Source: Leptospira ellinghausenii (GTDB taxonomy: Bacteria > Spirochaetota > Leptospiria > Leptospirales > Leptospiraceae). From it: a DNA stretch of 64,000 nucleotides. Both the position numbers and the translations under genes were made by a program. Under the pieces are notes generated by a model. The model did no database searches. It was not told the DNA's origin and worked only from the letters and a program-made list of their open reading frames with translations. Shown one piece after another: positions 9,910 through 20,038 of the stretch. Location of the stretch: positions 62,001 through 126,000 of the forward strand of contig NZ_BFAZ01000008.1 in assembly GCF_003114815.1 (NCBI RefSeq), given 5' to 3'. The first letter of the stretch is position 1. Each line of letters opens with the position of its first letter.

Positions 9910-11043
9910 CTACGTCCGACTGGATCGAATAAGATGTTTTTTTAGAATTTTTTCTCTGTATTCTCTTGGTGTGGTTCCAGTTTCTTTTTTGAAGGCTTCA
10001 TTAAAGGTAGATTTGGATCCAAAACCAACATCATAGGCAATGGCAAGCAGTGATCTTTCGGGTTCTTTTTGGATCCTGTCTTTGGCTTCGTTGATTCTGT
10101 ATGAGTTAGTGAACTGATAAAAACTTTTTTTCATCTCTGAATTCAAAAACTCTGAGAGTTGGTGGGAACTTAGGTCCATTTTTTCTGCTAAATCTCGGAG
10201 GTTTAGTGTTTCATCTCGGTAAATCATTTCAATTTCAAATAATTGTTTTAAATTATCGCGGATGAGATTATGATCTAATTTTGAGATCTGAGAGATCTTT
10301 GCTTTTTTTTCATCCTGTACAATCTTACGAACTTCCAAAAAGAAATCTGGATAACTCTGGCGAATCACATATAAAATGCACAGAAAAATACCGATTGCAA
10401 GCCCTGAAATCTGGAAAGAAGTGTGATCTCCAGTAGCAATTGTATTGAGTCCATACAATGATAATGCAAAACAAAAACTGACAATTGTAGTTCCGATACG
10501 AAGCGTATAGTTTTTGCGAAACGTACTCCAGCGAATTTTTTTAGAAATACGCCAGACGATACGAATCATACACCATAAATAAATCAAAATGGTAACAAGA
10601 ACCAATGCAATTGGCCTTTCTAAAAATGGGTTTTCTCCGCGACTTTCCCTTATCAAATCATTGTTATGGTTCCAAACATTCCATCCAATGATCAAAAGAA
10701 AAGATAACAAAATGGGAACAAGACGATACGACAATCTTCTGAAGGAACGAAACTTTCCTTCCAAAACAATGAGAAAATATTCATCTAATAATACACCCAA
10801 ACAAGCAATCATAGGCAAATTGGTTAGATACACTGGATAAAATGAACGTATATGCCCGGAGGAAACTAGGTATAAATTGAATAAATGGTAACTGGTTCCT
10901 AAGAATATAATCCCTAGTAAAATTTGTTTTCGATTTTTATGATAACTGAAAAATTCCCCTACTGCGTAAAGAAAGGCAAGTAAGGTTGAAAATAATAAAA
11001 AAAAGTTCAATGATTCAAAATGTGTCTGAAAAAATAAATCCAT
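9910..11043 (-). CDS. Membrane-anchored AraC-family transcriptional regulator
   Basis: The 377-residue protein has an N-terminal half with about seven hydrophobic helices (residues 10-230) and a C-terminal AraC DNA-binding domain (about 265-370): LRDLAEKMDLSSHQLSEFLN, then the conserved second helix-turn-helix LLAIAYDVGFGSKSTFNEAFKKETGTTPREYR. The layout implies a one-component sensor that binds DNA from the inner membrane. Target unknown; nearest candidates are the small exported protein and protease downstream or the ATPase-fold gene across the divergent 258-bp gap. Confidence 0.85.
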   Translation of the reverse strand: MDLFFQTHFESLNFFLLFSTLLAFLYAVGEFFSYHKNRKQILLGIIFLGTSYHLFNLYLVSSGHIRSFYPVYLTNLPMIACLGVLLDEYFLIVLEGKFRSFRRLSYRLVPILLSFLLIIGWNVWNHNNDLIRESRGENPFLERPIALVLVTILIYLWCMIRIVWRISKKIRWSTFRKNYTLRIGTTIVSFCFALSLYGLNTIATGDHTSFQISGLAIGIFLCILYVIRQSYPDFFLEVRKIVQDEKKAKISQISKLDHNLIRDNLKQLFEIEMIYRDETLNLRDLAEKMDLSSHQLSEFLNSEMKKSFYQFTNSYRINEAKDRIQKEPERSLLAIAYDVGFGSKSTFNEAFKKETGTTPREYREKILKKHLIRSSRT

Positions 11044-11247
11044 TCAATTACCAACTGATTCCATTCCATTTCTGAAATTGTGTCCTTTAGACTCAAGATG
11101 CAAGAGAGCGTTCTGTTATGACCAACCCTTTTTTCTAAATGGAAGATAACATTTCTCTCGAAATCAAAAAAAAGATATGACAAAGGCCCAACACAATTTG
11201 TCCGATTCGATCGAAACGGCGGAATATACAAGTATGAATTGATCCAC

Positions 11248-11277
11248 TTTGACGACAGTTCGTTTGGATTGTTATAT
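11248..11277 (+). promoter_or_regulatory. Candidate sigma-70 promoter
   Basis: TTTGAC (11248-11253) and TTATAT (11272-11277) are separated by 18 bp and lie 25 bp before the ATG of the plus-strand gene at 11302. The rest of the 258-bp divergent gap shows no other clear signal. Confidence 0.4.
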
Positions 11278-11301
11278 CCTTAGAGCATAAAGAGGTGTCC
11301 T

Positions 11302-11946
11302 ATGTCATTTGTTTGTTTACCCAATCCAATGTTTCAAACTAAAGTTGTTACCGATTTTTCTCCCATTCATTTGAGATCTCAAACGAATTCCAATCAGACA
11401 AATGATGAGAAAAATTTATTATTACAAGGGAACATTTATTACCATAGCCAACTTTCCATTTCAGTTTCTGTAGCTGACATGGCATTTTACTGGAAACGTT
11501 GTGATGTTTTGTCCAATTTCATCTCTCAATTTTACTTTCACTCTTTCGAATCAAAACAACTTGATCAAAATACGATTTCAACGGTAATCAATGAACTGGT
11601 TGAAAATGCTGCAAAATATTCTGACAAAGAAGAAAGTAAAATCCACATTGAAATTAAGGACTTAGGAAACCAATTAAGGATTGAAGTGAAAAATATAATC
11701 ACTCCATGGATGAAGGCAATTTTTGAAAATAAAATTCAGACAATCCAATCCCATGATATCAATGAGTTATACTTCGAAGCTCTCGAAGCACATCACAAAG
11801 GGATTCCTACTTTTGGTTTGGGATTACTACGTTTGCTTAAAGATTACCAACTCCCTCTTGCTTATGAATTTACAAAACTAGAAGGAAATGATTTTGAAAT
11901 CACAATGAGAGCTCATCTTTTCATTTCTGAAACTGAAACTCTCTAA
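11302..11946 (+). CDS. HATPase-fold protein (RsbW/anti-sigma-like)
   Basis: A 214-residue soluble protein whose central part carries the N-box of GHKL ATPases (ISTVINELVENAAKYS, about residues 92-107) followed by a beta strand pattern (KIHIEIKDLGNQLRIEVKN) and a C-terminal GLGLLRLLKDY. There is no histidine-phosphotransfer domain, so it is not a complete sensor kinase; the closest functional idea is a serine-kinase/anti-sigma type switch protein, but that is inference. ATG with AGAGGTG upstream. It converges on aroA with a 59-bp gap. Confidence 0.7.
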   Translation: MSFVCLPNPMFQTKVVTDFSPIHLRSQTNSNQTNDEKNLLLQGNIYYHSQLSISVSVADMAFYWKRCDVLSNFISQFYFHSFESKQLDQNTISTVINELVENAAKYSDKEESKIHIEIKDLGNQLRIEVKNIITPWMKAIFENKIQTIQSHDINELYFEALEAHHKGIPTFGLGLLRLLKDYQLPLAYEFTKLEGNDFEITMRAHLFISETETL

Positions 11947-11957
11947 GGATATTTTTT

Positions 11958-11970
11958 TGTTACGGTAACA
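11958..11970. repeat. 13-bp palindrome between convergent genes
   Basis: TGTTAC-G-GTAACA, a perfect 6-bp inverted repeat in the 59-bp gap between the HATPase-fold gene and aroA. Too short for a confident terminator; could be chance. Confidence 0.3.
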
Positions 11971-12005
11971 ACAAGATGATACAAGTTTCTTACATGTAAC
12001 TGATA

Positions 12006-13292
12006 TCACATGGATTTTAAGATATCAAAAAATCCAGGGAAACTTGTGTCGACCCAACTTGTATCATCAAAAGTAAGTTCCACACCGGAGAGTTTGGAAA
12101 GGATTGCAAAACTCATTGCAATACGGTGGTCCATAAAGGTTTCGATTTTTGTTTTTTGAATGGAACTTACTTCATCAAACTCATATCCATCCTTTACTTC
12201 CTTCACCTGAATCCCTAGTTTTTCCAAATTGGAAACCATAGAATGGATACGATCTGATTCTTTAGCCCTCAGCTCTTCCGCATGAGAAATTTGAAATCCA
12301 CCTTCAGAAAAAAGTCCCGCAACGGTTAAAATAGGAATTTCATCAATGATGGAAGGAATCAAATCTTCGGTAATCACTATACGTTTGAGTTTTGATGGAA
12401 AAATGAGTAAGTCACCAATCTCTTCTCCACATTCCACTCGTTTGGCGACAATTTCAATTTTGCCACCCATATTTTGTAAAACTGTGATGATTCCAATTCG
12501 AGATGGATTGAGTCCGATATTTTTGATGAGAAGAGGTTCACTCCCTCCCCCACATAAACCAAACACAATGAAAAATGCAGCACTTGAAATATCACCAGGG
12601 ATTACATACTTTGCCCCTTCAAAAAGGTAAGGAGGTTTTACGGTAAAGTGAATGGGAGAATGGTGGATGATGTTTCCGCCAAGGAAACGAATCATATTTT
12701 CGGTATGGTCTCTCGATACTTCCGATTCTTTGTAATCAATTGAGATGCCAGATGACAAAGCCGCAAGGACAAGTGCACTTTTAATTTGTGCCGAGGCAAT
12801 GGGACTATGGTAGGAATAATCTTTTAATTGTTTTCCCTGGATGCGAAGTGGTGCTCTGTCGTTTCCTTCGACGGAAACAATGTCAGCCCCCATCTCTTTT
12901 AATGGGTTCATGATCCTAGCCATGGGTCGTTTGCAAAGGGAAGCATCTCCCGTCAGTGTTGCTTGTATTTGTGGGAGTCCTGCCAGTAATCCTGCAGAGA
13001 GACGAATCCCTGTCCCCGCATTTCCAAAATCCAAAACCCCTTGGGGAGACTTGAGATTCTCTTTGCCTGGGCTTATGACTGTATAACTTCCTTTTCCTAG
13101 GGAAGAGACTGAAAGTCCCATCGATTCAAAACAATGTAAGGTATGAAGCGGGTCTTCCCCTTCTAAAAAGCCATGGATTTCGGATTTCCCTTGGGAGAGG
13201 GCGCAAAAAAGCACAGACCGATGAGAGATCGACTTATCACCTGGGACATAAATTTCTTTTTTCGCATTTAATTTGAATTGTGGCTGCAACAT
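12006..13292 (-). CDS. aroA: 3-phosphoshikimate 1-carboxyvinyltransferase (EPSP synthase)
   Basis: Sixth step of the shikimate pathway, joining PEP to shikimate-3-phosphate. The start at 13292 gives a 428-residue protein of normal family length beginning [20 protein letters not shown]; the frame stays open to a TTG at 13379, but that extension is not family-like. Motifs: [50 protein letters not shown] and DHRIAMS. In the inhibitor-contact loop the Pro of the E. coli sequence is replaced by Leu. Isolated minus-strand gene. Confidence 0.95.
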   Translation of the reverse strand: MLQPQFKLNAKKEIYVPGDKSISHRSVLFCALSQGKSEIHGFLEGEDPLHTLHCFESMGLSVSSLGKGSYTVISPGKENLKSPQGVLDFGNAGTGIRLSAGLLAGLPQIQATLTGDASLCKRPMARIMNPLKEMGADIVSVEGNDRAPLRIQGKQLKDYSYHSPIASAQIKSALVLAALSSGISIDYKESEVSRDHTENMIRFLGGNIIHHSPIHFTVKPPYLFEGAKYVIPGDISSAAFFIVFGLCGGGSEPLLIKNIGLNPSRIGIITVLQNMGGKIEIVAKRVECGEEIGDLLIFPSKLKRIVITEDLIPSIIDEIPILTVAGLFSEGGFQISHAEELRAKESDRIHSMVSNLEKLGIQVKEVKDGYEFDEVSSIQKTKIETFMDHRIAMSFAILSKLSGVELTFDDTSWVDTSFPGFFDILKSM

Positions 13293-13379
13293 GTTGTATT
13301 TTTCTAAAAAGTATTTTGCAATTTGGCGCTTCTTTATTAGCGTTTGTCGGAAACCTAAGTTTCCTTTACGAACAACCAA

Positions 13380-15917
13380 ATGCCTCTAGATACCAGTAAA
13401 AATAACCAAAAGATCCCAGTCAATCCAGGTGAAGTCCTTTTCATCGGAGGTAAGTCCTCAACTTCCATGAACATCCTCCATGAGGGTTCGGTGCGAGTCG
13501 AGACCACACTCGGCGACACAAGCATTGTTTTGTACAGTTTGGAAGGAGCCAATTTAACACCAGGCATCTTTGCTTTGCTCGAAGGAACACCTTACCCTTA
13601 TACCATTCGTGCTAAAACTTCATGTGTTGTATCCACATATGTCATGAACCAAGCCAATGCAAAAAAAACTCTCACTACGAAAGTATCTGTTGGCGTTATG
13701 GCAGTTCGAACCCTTCTCAAAGAAATCGGAGAACTCTACAAACGTGTATTATCCATCAAAGGTCTCTCCTCCAAGTTTGAACAAACGATGGATAATTTGG
13801 GTGCCGTTTATTATATTTTGAATCCATCTATCTTTTCTGATGTTACACCGGGAGCGATGATCACTCGAGATGAAAACATCATCGATCCTGTGATGAAACT
13901 CATCCGAAACAATTTAGCTGGTTTCCAAGAACACGGTGGGATGTTACCTGACAAACCAACAATCAACTTTTTAGAAGAAGACCACGGCGAATTTTTTGAA
14001 AAAGATTATAGTGAATCCATCGAATGGAATGATGCAGAATTCCATTTTATTCGTAAAATTTTATCTGTGAATCCTAAAATTTCACAAGCCTTGTTTGAAG
14101 CCGATCCAACTCTTTTACAAAGTGCTGCTGAAAGTTATGTAAAAACATACCGCGAGTTATTCGAACTCCTTAGTAAAGAAACTTATGATTTATCAGAAAT
14201 GATGAATTCTATGTTTGTCGGAGAAAATGCACTACTGGAGAAGTTTAATCTAACATTAGATTTGTTTAATACTGGTTATTCCACAATTCCTTCCACAGTG
14301 TTACTTCCCATTACCGAGTGGGCATTAAAAAAATCCAAATCCCTTCTTGATGAATACAAACAAATTTTTGGAACTAATTATGCAAGTGTTGGCAATAGTT
14401 TAGACAAACTCGAATCCAAACAATCGGAACTTACAAATAAGTATGGACATGAACTGAATGCACAGAAAAACAAAGAGGAGGCCATTGCACAAGGTGGAGA
14501 TCCAATCCGAGCAGGAATTGATACCAAAGCTCTAAAAGTGGAACTTCTTAATTCTGCAAGTCAAATCCTAAACTATTCACAAGCAGACCCAGAAGCAGTC
14601 AAAGAGTTTTCAACCTTAATGGTAAAACTGAAGTCCTTCAAAAACCCACTCGATCCAGAACCAGACAATCGTAAAATCCGAAGGACAATTGCCAAAACAT
14701 ATTGGGATGTGTATAAAAAATCTTTCACAAAATGGTTACAATCAGGGAAACAAGCCCCCAAAGCCGTTGAACTTATGTTACGTTATGGATACTTTGACGA
14801 AACCTTACTCGACGACGGTCATATCGTAGAACTTGTAGGCAGATTGTACCAACCGGGTGGAAATCCAAGTGCTCCGATCCACCATGGTACCGATTGGTTA
14901 GAAAAAATTTATTCTCGGGAAGTTCCTACTTCTGTTGATGAACTGGGACAAACATTTTTTGAAAAATTAAAAATGGACCTCAAAGACTCTGGGATCAAAT
15001 CCGAAAAAGACATCCCACCCGATTATGATACTGGGGATGCGAGACTTGGCTCTGAAATTTCTTCTATGTATGAACCTAACGTGCGTTTGACTTCAGGAAA
15101 CATTGCCAGCCATTTTCCAATTCTCACAAAATACCACATCACCATCCCTCTTGAAAAATGTTTTGTTTCCAAAGATGATGTAGAAAAAGCACTACAATAC
15201 ATATTAGGGATTGATTATACAGCCTTCAATCGTGAGGTAATTTACCGAAACGAAGACATTGGAATTAAAAACGAGTTTATACAAAGGTCAATCATTCCTG
15301 ATTTTATCCTCGTTCCTTCCATTGGTCCAAAAATCATGATGTGGCAAGACCTTTCCATTTTCCGTGGAGCAGGATCAAAAGAATCAAGAGGTAGGATTTG
15401 TATCCCACATTTTGTAACAGGTGACCTCAAAACCTTTATGTTGGAAGCTATCGCTGCTTTCCGTTGGGAACTCTGTAAAAATATCCTTGGACCAGATTGG
15501 AATAACGTAGGGATTCCATCGATCACAGCAGATTACACGGATTATGTGCAGTTTTATAAAAAAAGTAAGGACCTTTCTCCTGAACTCAAAGAAAAAATTT
15601 CATCTGAGTTCAAACGATTCCGTACTGACCGTGATAAATTTGCCTATGATTATTCTTTATGGATCCGGTATGAAGCAGAAGGGGTACAACGTGTCAACCG
15701 TGTGGTACGTTCTATTTTTTACCGTCATATCCCATTTCATAAAAATATACGGGAAAAAATATCATCACAACCTGCGTATGCAGAACTCCATAACCGCTTC
15801 AAAAATATCCGTACACGCCAACACAAAGAATTTGAAAACAAGTACAAAAAGTACATGGATGCAAGTGGTAACTTACCAAAAGAACTGTATGAAAATTTAA
15901 CTTTCTACGAAGTGTAA
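13380..15917 (+). CDS. Large protein with N-terminal cNMP-binding-like fold
   Basis: 845 residues, soluble. Residues about 12-105 follow the cyclic-nucleotide-binding beta-roll pattern ([55 protein letters not shown]), but the phosphate-binding cassette lacks the usual Glu and Arg, so nucleotide binding is doubtful. The remaining 700 residues match nothing I recognise; they contain a helical middle part (about 240-400) and a conserved-looking C-terminus rich in Trp, Tyr and Arg. The ATG is 87 bp from the divergent aroA start. Ends in a palindrome shared with the convergent neighbour. Confidence 0.7.
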   Translation: MPLDTSKNNQKIPVNPGEVLFIGGKSSTSMNILHEGSVRVETTLGDTSIVLYSLEGANLTPGIFALLEGTPYPYTIRAKTSCVVSTYVMNQANAKKTLTTKVSVGVMAVRTLLKEIGELYKRVLSIKGLSSKFEQTMDNLGAVYYILNPSIFSDVTPGAMITRDENIIDPVMKLIRNNLAGFQEHGGMLPDKPTINFLEEDHGEFFEKDYSESIEWNDAEFHFIRKILSVNPKISQALFEADPTLLQSAAESYVKTYRELFELLSKETYDLSEMMNSMFVGENALLEKFNLTLDLFNTGYSTIPSTVLLPITEWALKKSKSLLDEYKQIFGTNYASVGNSLDKLESKQSELTNKYGHELNAQKNKEEAIAQGGDPIRAGIDTKALKVELLNSASQILNYSQADPEAVKEFSTLMVKLKSFKNPLDPEPDNRKIRRTIAKTYWDVYKKSFTKWLQSGKQAPKAVELMLRYGYFDETLLDDGHIVELVGRLYQPGGNPSAPIHHGTDWLEKIYSREVPTSVDELGQTFFEKLKMDLKDSGIKSEKDIPPDYDTGDARLGSEISSMYEPNVRLTSGNIASHFPILTKYHITIPLEKCFVSKDDVEKALQYILGIDYTAFNREVIYRNEDIGIKNEFIQRSIIPDFILVPSIGPKIMMWQDLSIFRGAGSKESRGRICIPHFVTGDLKTFMLEAIAAFRWELCKNILGPDWNNVGIPSITADYTDYVQFYKKSKDLSPELKEKISSEFKRFRTDRDKFAYDYSLWIRYEAEGVQRVNRVVRSIFYRHIPFHKNIREKISSQPAYAELHNRFKNIRTRQHKEFENKYKKYMDASGNLPKELYENLTFYEV

Positions 15918-15933
15918 TTTAAAATTACACTTC
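15909..15933. terminator. Palindrome spanning both stop codons of convergent genes
   Basis: Two 12-base arms (GAAGTGTAATTT and its complement, one base apart) form a perfect inverted repeat. The TAA of the upstream plus-strand gene (15915-15917) and the TAA of the minus-strand gene (15925-15927) both lie inside it. No T tract follows on either side, so its value as a bidirectional terminator is likely but unproven. Confidence 0.55.
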
Positions 15934-16611
15934 TTCGACAAAATAAGGTCTTGTGTATTCGCGGACGATCTCTACCACAAATCGTCCCCAGGATTTTGGG
16001 TCTTCTTGTGAGATGTTCACTTGTTTGATTTTGGGGAAATAAGCGGTTGGTTTAAAAACGGTATGGGTAAGTTCCAATGTTCGGAGGTAATTGTCCAAAC
16101 GTTTTACTTTCACGAAATTGATGATTTCGGTTTGGATTTTTTCTTTTGGCAAATATCCCACGATGATCATACGAGGGAATAGGTTTTTTTTGAGAAGGCC
16201 AATGAAGTCTTCAAAACTATCCACTCGGTCAATAAAACCTTCGTAAGCACCGCCACCCAAGTTCATGATTTGGGTCACAATGTCCATAGAAAAGGAAACT
16301 CCTTCCATAGTAGACATATCAGAAATGATCACGAGACCCTCATCAGGTTGGAACACTTTGAACATATCAGCACCTTTGAAATGCCTTCTGAGCAGTTTAG
16401 CCGCAGAAACATCAATTTCCTGTGCCTTAGCGAGTAACACCTTTCCCTGAGGGTCTAAAATGGGGTCTCGGGTGATAAGATACCGCTTTTTCACGGCATT
16501 TTGGTTCATAACTCGAAAGGCCTTTACTTTTTCCTCAATTTCATCTAAGGTAGAGTAACCAATTTTGAGTACGTTTTCCCGTTTGCGTTTCCCGATGTCT
16601 GTTTCTTCCAT
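15925..16611 (-). CDS. Conserved-looking protein of unknown function
   Basis: 228 residues, no signal peptide or membrane segment. The N-terminal part ([34 protein letters not shown], in two pieces around residues 44-77) resembles the short beta-hairpin segment found ahead of some HD-GYP domains, but no HD motif follows. C-terminal part is mixed alpha/beta with TYRPYF-like aromatic end ([12 protein letters not shown]). I do not assign a function. Tail-to-tail with the 845-residue protein. Confidence 0.6.
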   Translation of the reverse strand: MEETDIGKRKRENVLKIGYSTLDEIEEKVKAFRVMNQNAVKKRYLITRDPILDPQGKVLLAKAQEIDVSAAKLLRRHFKGADMFKVFQPDEGLVIISDMSTMEGVSFSMDIVTQIMNLGGGAYEGFIDRVDSFEDFIGLLKKNLFPRMIIVGYLPKEKIQTEIINFVKVKRLDNYLRTLELTHTVFKPTAYFPKIKQVNISQEDPKSWGRFVVEIVREYTRPYFVEEV

Positions 16612-16694
16612 GAAAGCTTGGTGCCTAAATCTTTGTATTGCTTATCCTATGGCAATTCTACCAATGTATAGCATATTTTTGTCTAAGGTATAAA

Positions 16695-17099
16695 ATGCGG
16701 TTCAATTTTTACCCAATCCTATTCCTAGTCGTGTTTTTTGGATGTTCTTCCGTGGATTTTATCCCAGAACCTGATTTTCGTCCAAATGATCATCGTTATA
16801 AGGTATCTTCCTGGCAAGATGTGGAAATCCTAAGAGAAAGGCCCAAAAAACTCTTTAAAATCGTGGGAGAGGTGATCATTCGCAATACAGAAGACTTAAC
16901 TTGGGAAGAGTATGAACCAAGGCTTAAAAAAGATATGTATGCAAGAAAAATTGATGGAGTGTGGATGACAGAAAAGAACCAAACCTCAATTGATACACTT
17001 TCCGTACAAACAATGGACCAAAAAGGAAGGACGACACACTCCTACCTCCAACAATCTAACTTACCTTATTGGAAAGGGTATGCCTTCCGGTATCGATAA
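16695..17099 (+). CDS. Small lipoprotein
   Basis: 134 residues starting MRFNFYPILFLVVFFGCSS: a basic N-terminus, hydrophobic core and a permissive spirochaete lipobox ending in Cys17. The frame is open 19 codons upstream, but AAGG stands 6 bases before the chosen ATG. The mature part (LRERPKKLFKIVGEVIIRN; DLTWEEYEPRLKKDMY) has no family I recognise. The next gene starts within or just after its stop codon, suggesting co-transcription. Confidence 0.68.
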   Translation: MRFNFYPILFLVVFFGCSSVDFIPEPDFRPNDHRYKVSSWQDVEILRERPKKLFKIVGEVIIRNTEDLTWEEYEPRLKKDMYARKIDGVWMTEKNQTSIDTLSVQTMDQKGRTTHSYLQQSNLPYWKGYAFRYR

Positions 17100-17103
17100 T
17101 CAT

Positions 17104-17595
17104 ATGCCAAGAAAATTTGATTCTGAAATCTATATCTCACCAGCCGACGAATGGATTTTTCGCGGAAACCCCATTGATAAAGAAGAAATCCTCACCTACT
17201 TTCGCAATAACCTCCATGGAAATGAAAAAGGTGTCTACATTGAAAATACCTTTGGTGAACTTTCGGAACATGGGTATATCAAAATTGATGGTTTCCCTTG
17301 CCATGTCTTACACGTAGAAGTTTTAGAAGAAGAGATTCTATTCCTCACCGATGATGGGAGGAGTTATCCATTTGGTACATTCGAAATTTATGAAACAAAG
17401 GACGGTGGAATCTTGGGACTCAGGTCAAATGAGGAAAAGATCAAATACCGATTCACATGGAATGCTGCAAAAGAACTATCAGATTTGTTAATCGAGGAAG
17501 GTGGATTTACTTATTTGGATTGGAAAGGGGTTAAAATGCAAATTCCAATGTATGAGGGAGAGGTAATGGTTCCCCTCCCCACTGACTATAGTTAA
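17104..17595 (+). CDS. DUF1285-like protein
   Basis: 163 residues from ATG 17104. The N-terminal pattern EIYISPADEWIFRGNPIDKEEILTYF-like (split around residues 6-30) and GYIKIDGFPCHVLHVEV match the layout of DUF1285 proteins, a small family with a phosphatase-independent beta-rich fold and no established role. An alternative ATG at 17080 overlaps the lipoprotein stop by 20 bp; the GGAAAGGG sequence sits immediately before it, too close for a normal ribosome site. The last 4 bp overlap the stop of the convergent TPR gene. Confidence 0.62.
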   Translation: MPRKFDSEIYISPADEWIFRGNPIDKEEILTYFRNNLHGNEKGVYIENTFGELSEHGYIKIDGFPCHVLHVEVLEEEILFLTDDGRSYPFGTFEIYETKDGGILGLRSNEEKIKYRFTWNAAKELSDLLIEEGGFTYLDWKGVKMQIPMYEGEVMVPLPTDYS

Positions 17596-18089
17596 TTGGA
17601 AGGAGCTTCTTCGTCCGCTTTTAATTCGCGCCAAAGTTCATTAGCTTCTAAAAAATCCTTTTTTAAAGAAAGTGCTTTGTGTAAGTATTGTAAGGATCTT
17701 TCAGGACGGTTCCAAAGTTTATACAAAGTTGCTAGGTTAAAATAGGAGATGTGAGGAGCATCATTTCGTTCACATCGTACTGATTTTTTTAACCAATACA
17801 CTGCTTCCTTGTCATTGCCCATACGTAGAAGTAAAACACCTATTTCATTGCATGGATTCCCGTATTCATGGTCCAAACTAACGGCTTTGTAATAAGAAGC
17901 CAATGCATCACTCCAGGATCCAAGAGCGTTTTGTACAAGTCCCAAATAAAAATAGGCTTCCTCTGATTCTTCCAATTCTAAACTGGAACGAAGGTGGAAT
18001 TCGGCACGGTCTAAATCACCGATTTTAAAATGGTCTTTTGCTAAATCTAAAGAAAGTTGGAAAGAACTTGAAGACAAAGAGATCCTCAC
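17592..18089 (-). CDS. TPR repeat protein
   Basis: 165 residues made of about four tetratricopeptide units (FKIGDLDRAEFHLRSSLEL; AYFYLGLVQNALGSWSDALASYYKAVSLD; GVLLLRMGNDKEAVYWLKKSV; YFNLATLYKLWNRPERSLQYLHKALSL). No signal peptide; cytoplasmic scaffold or adaptor. It follows dxs by 52 bp on the same strand. Function unknown. Confidence 0.75.
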   Translation of the reverse strand: MRISLSSSSFQLSLDLAKDHFKIGDLDRAEFHLRSSLELEESEEAYFYLGLVQNALGSWSDALASYYKAVSLDHEYGNPCNEIGVLLLRMGNDKEAVYWLKKSVRCERNDAPHISYFNLATLYKLWNRPERSLQYLHKALSLKKDFLEANELWRELKADEEAPSN

Positions 18090-18141
18090 CTGTTTTCTTT
18101 CATTTTCGGAAACCTTAAAAATCTCCTTGAAAACTTATTTT

Positions 18142-20031
18142 TTATTTTTGCAAACTTTGCAATAAATCATCAGCAATTTGAGACGCAGTCAATCGGTAAT
18201 GCTCTAAAATTTGGTTCCTTTCCCCGTGGTGGATTGGTTCCAAAGGGAGGGCAAATGTTTTTAAGAACTTACCAATGAGATGATTTGGAATTTCGTTCAA
18301 AAGATAACCAGATGCCCCTGCGTGGAGGTAACTTTCATCCAAAATCACAAATTTTTGGGTGGATTCGATGCATTTGTGGACCAAGTCCGAATCATAAGGA
18401 CGTAACCAAAAAAGATCGATTACTGTTGTTGTAATCCCTTTTGATTTGAGGATCTCTGCAACTTGTTTGGCAATGGGTAACATAAATCCAAGTGATAATA
18501 TGAGTAAATCTTTTCCTTCAGACACAAGCCTAGCTTTCCCTTTGTTGACTTGGTTTGGTGACTCAAACTTTAACTCACGTAAGTCGCCGTTGTCTTTTGG
18601 AAAACGAATCGCGATCGGATGTTCCGTATAGTCTTTCATGAAATGAAGGCTATCTATGATATCCTGTGCTGAACTTGGGACCATAATGTCCATATTGGGT
18701 AGGCCAGCCAAATATCCTAGATCAGACAAACCTTGGTGGGTCTCACCATCGGGCCCTACAATACCAGCACGATCGATGACAAATCGCACGGGTAGGTTCA
18801 TGAGAGATACATCTTCCACCAATTGGTCCATTGCTCTCGTTAAAAACGTAGAATAAATACACATAAAGGGAATCGCACCACCATTTGTCATCGCTCCCGC
18901 AAATGCGACTGAGTGTTGTTCGGCGATACCTACATCAAAAGTATGGTTGGGATAAGTTTCCTGATAATCACGTAACCCGGAACCTTCAATCATTGCAGGT
19001 GTAATCACTGCAATTCGTTTGTCCATGTTCGTTAAATCGATGAGAGTTTTTCCTACGATTTTTGAGAGCCCAATTTTATTGGCATCTGCAGATGCCATTT
19101 TACCTGACTCTTTGTTAAATGGGGTCACACCATGGTATTTGATAGGATCGGCTTCTGCAGGTTTGTATCCTTTTCCTTTTTGTGTGAGAACATGGAGAAG
19201 GATTGGTCCTTGGATTTTGGAAAGGTTTTGTAACATCTGAACCACTCGGTTCACATCATGACCATCGATGGGACCAAAATAGGTAAACCCAAGGTCTTCA
19301 AAAAGTCCACCTGGACGCATCATAAAATGTTTAAACGAAGTCTCCATATTATGAGCTAATGCTTGTAAGGCTGGACCAATCAATGGGATCCATTTTAAGA
19401 AACCATAAAATGCAGTTTTACCCTTATTATAAACCTGAGACGAGATGATTCGATTGAGATAATTGGAAATAGAACCAACATTTTTGGAAATAGACATATA
19501 ATTGTCATTTAGGATGACAAGCATATTCGGTTTAATATGACCACCATGATTCATGGCTTCGAGAGCCATACCTGTTGCAATCGATGCATCACCAATGACT
19601 GCGGCAACTTTGTAATTCTCACCCATGAGATCACGTGCACATGCTTCTCCTAAGGCTTGAGATATGGATGTCCCTGCATGTCCAGTGTTGTATAAATCGT
19701 ACTCAGATTCTTCACGTTTAGGAAATCCAGAGAGGCCTAACCATTTGCGGACAGTGGGCAGTTCTTTTTTTCGTCCAGTGAGGATTTTATGAGGGTAGGT
19801 TTGGTGGCCAACATCCCATATGATTTTGTCTTTAGGAGTCTGGAAGACGTAGTGGAGGGCAACTGTGAGTTCCACTACTCCTAGGTTACTAGCAAAATGC
19901 CCTCCCACGTCAGAGAGGGTATCGATGATGTATTCCCTGACGTCTTGGCAGACGGCAGGGAGGTCTGTTTCCTTTAGGTTTCTAAGGTCTTCTGGGAAAT
20001 TGATTTTGTCGAGATATGGGTACGATGGCAT
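18142..20031 (-). CDS. dxs: 1-deoxy-D-xylulose-5-phosphate synthase
   Basis: TPP-dependent condensation of pyruvate and glyceraldehyde-3-phosphate, the entry to the MEP isoprenoid pathway; dxr is 8 kb away in the same window. The 629-residue length is normal. Motifs: DVGHQTYPHKILTGR, YNTGHAGTSIS, the TPP/Mg site VIGDASIATGMALEAMNHGG ending LNDNYMSISKNVG, and the transketolase-type DVGIAEQHSVAFAGAM. At residue 149 the usual Gly of GDG is Ala (GDAS). Starts 7 bp after the stop of the cyclase gene, so the two are probably one transcript. Confidence 0.95.
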   Translation of the reverse strand: MPSYPYLDKINFPEDLRNLKETDLPAVCQDVREYIIDTLSDVGGHFASNLGVVELTVALHYVFQTPKDKIIWDVGHQTYPHKILTGRKKELPTVRKWLGLSGFPKREESEYDLYNTGHAGTSISQALGEACARDLMGENYKVAAVIGDASIATGMALEAMNHGGHIKPNMLVILNDNYMSISKNVGSISNYLNRIISSQVYNKGKTAFYGFLKWIPLIGPALQALAHNMETSFKHFMMRPGGLFEDLGFTYFGPIDGHDVNRVVQMLQNLSKIQGPILLHVLTQKGKGYKPAEADPIKYHGVTPFNKESGKMASADANKIGLSKIVGKTLIDLTNMDKRIAVITPAMIEGSGLRDYQETYPNHTFDVGIAEQHSVAFAGAMTNGGAIPFMCIYSTFLTRAMDQLVEDVSLMNLPVRFVIDRAGIVGPDGETHQGLSDLGYLAGLPNMDIMVPSSAQDIIDSLHFMKDYTEHPIAIRFPKDNGDLRELKFESPNQVNKGKARLVSEGKDLLILSLGFMLPIAKQVAEILKSKGITTTVIDLFWLRPYDSDLVHKCIESTQKFVILDESYLHAGASGYLLNEIPNHLIGKFLKTFALPLEPIHHGERNQILEHYRLTASQIADDLLQSLQK

Positions 20032-20038
20032 TGAAACT

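Noticed and set aside
12006..13379. Longer aroA frame from TTG 13379
   Set aside because: The extra 29 residues are basic and unlike EPSP synthase N-termini.
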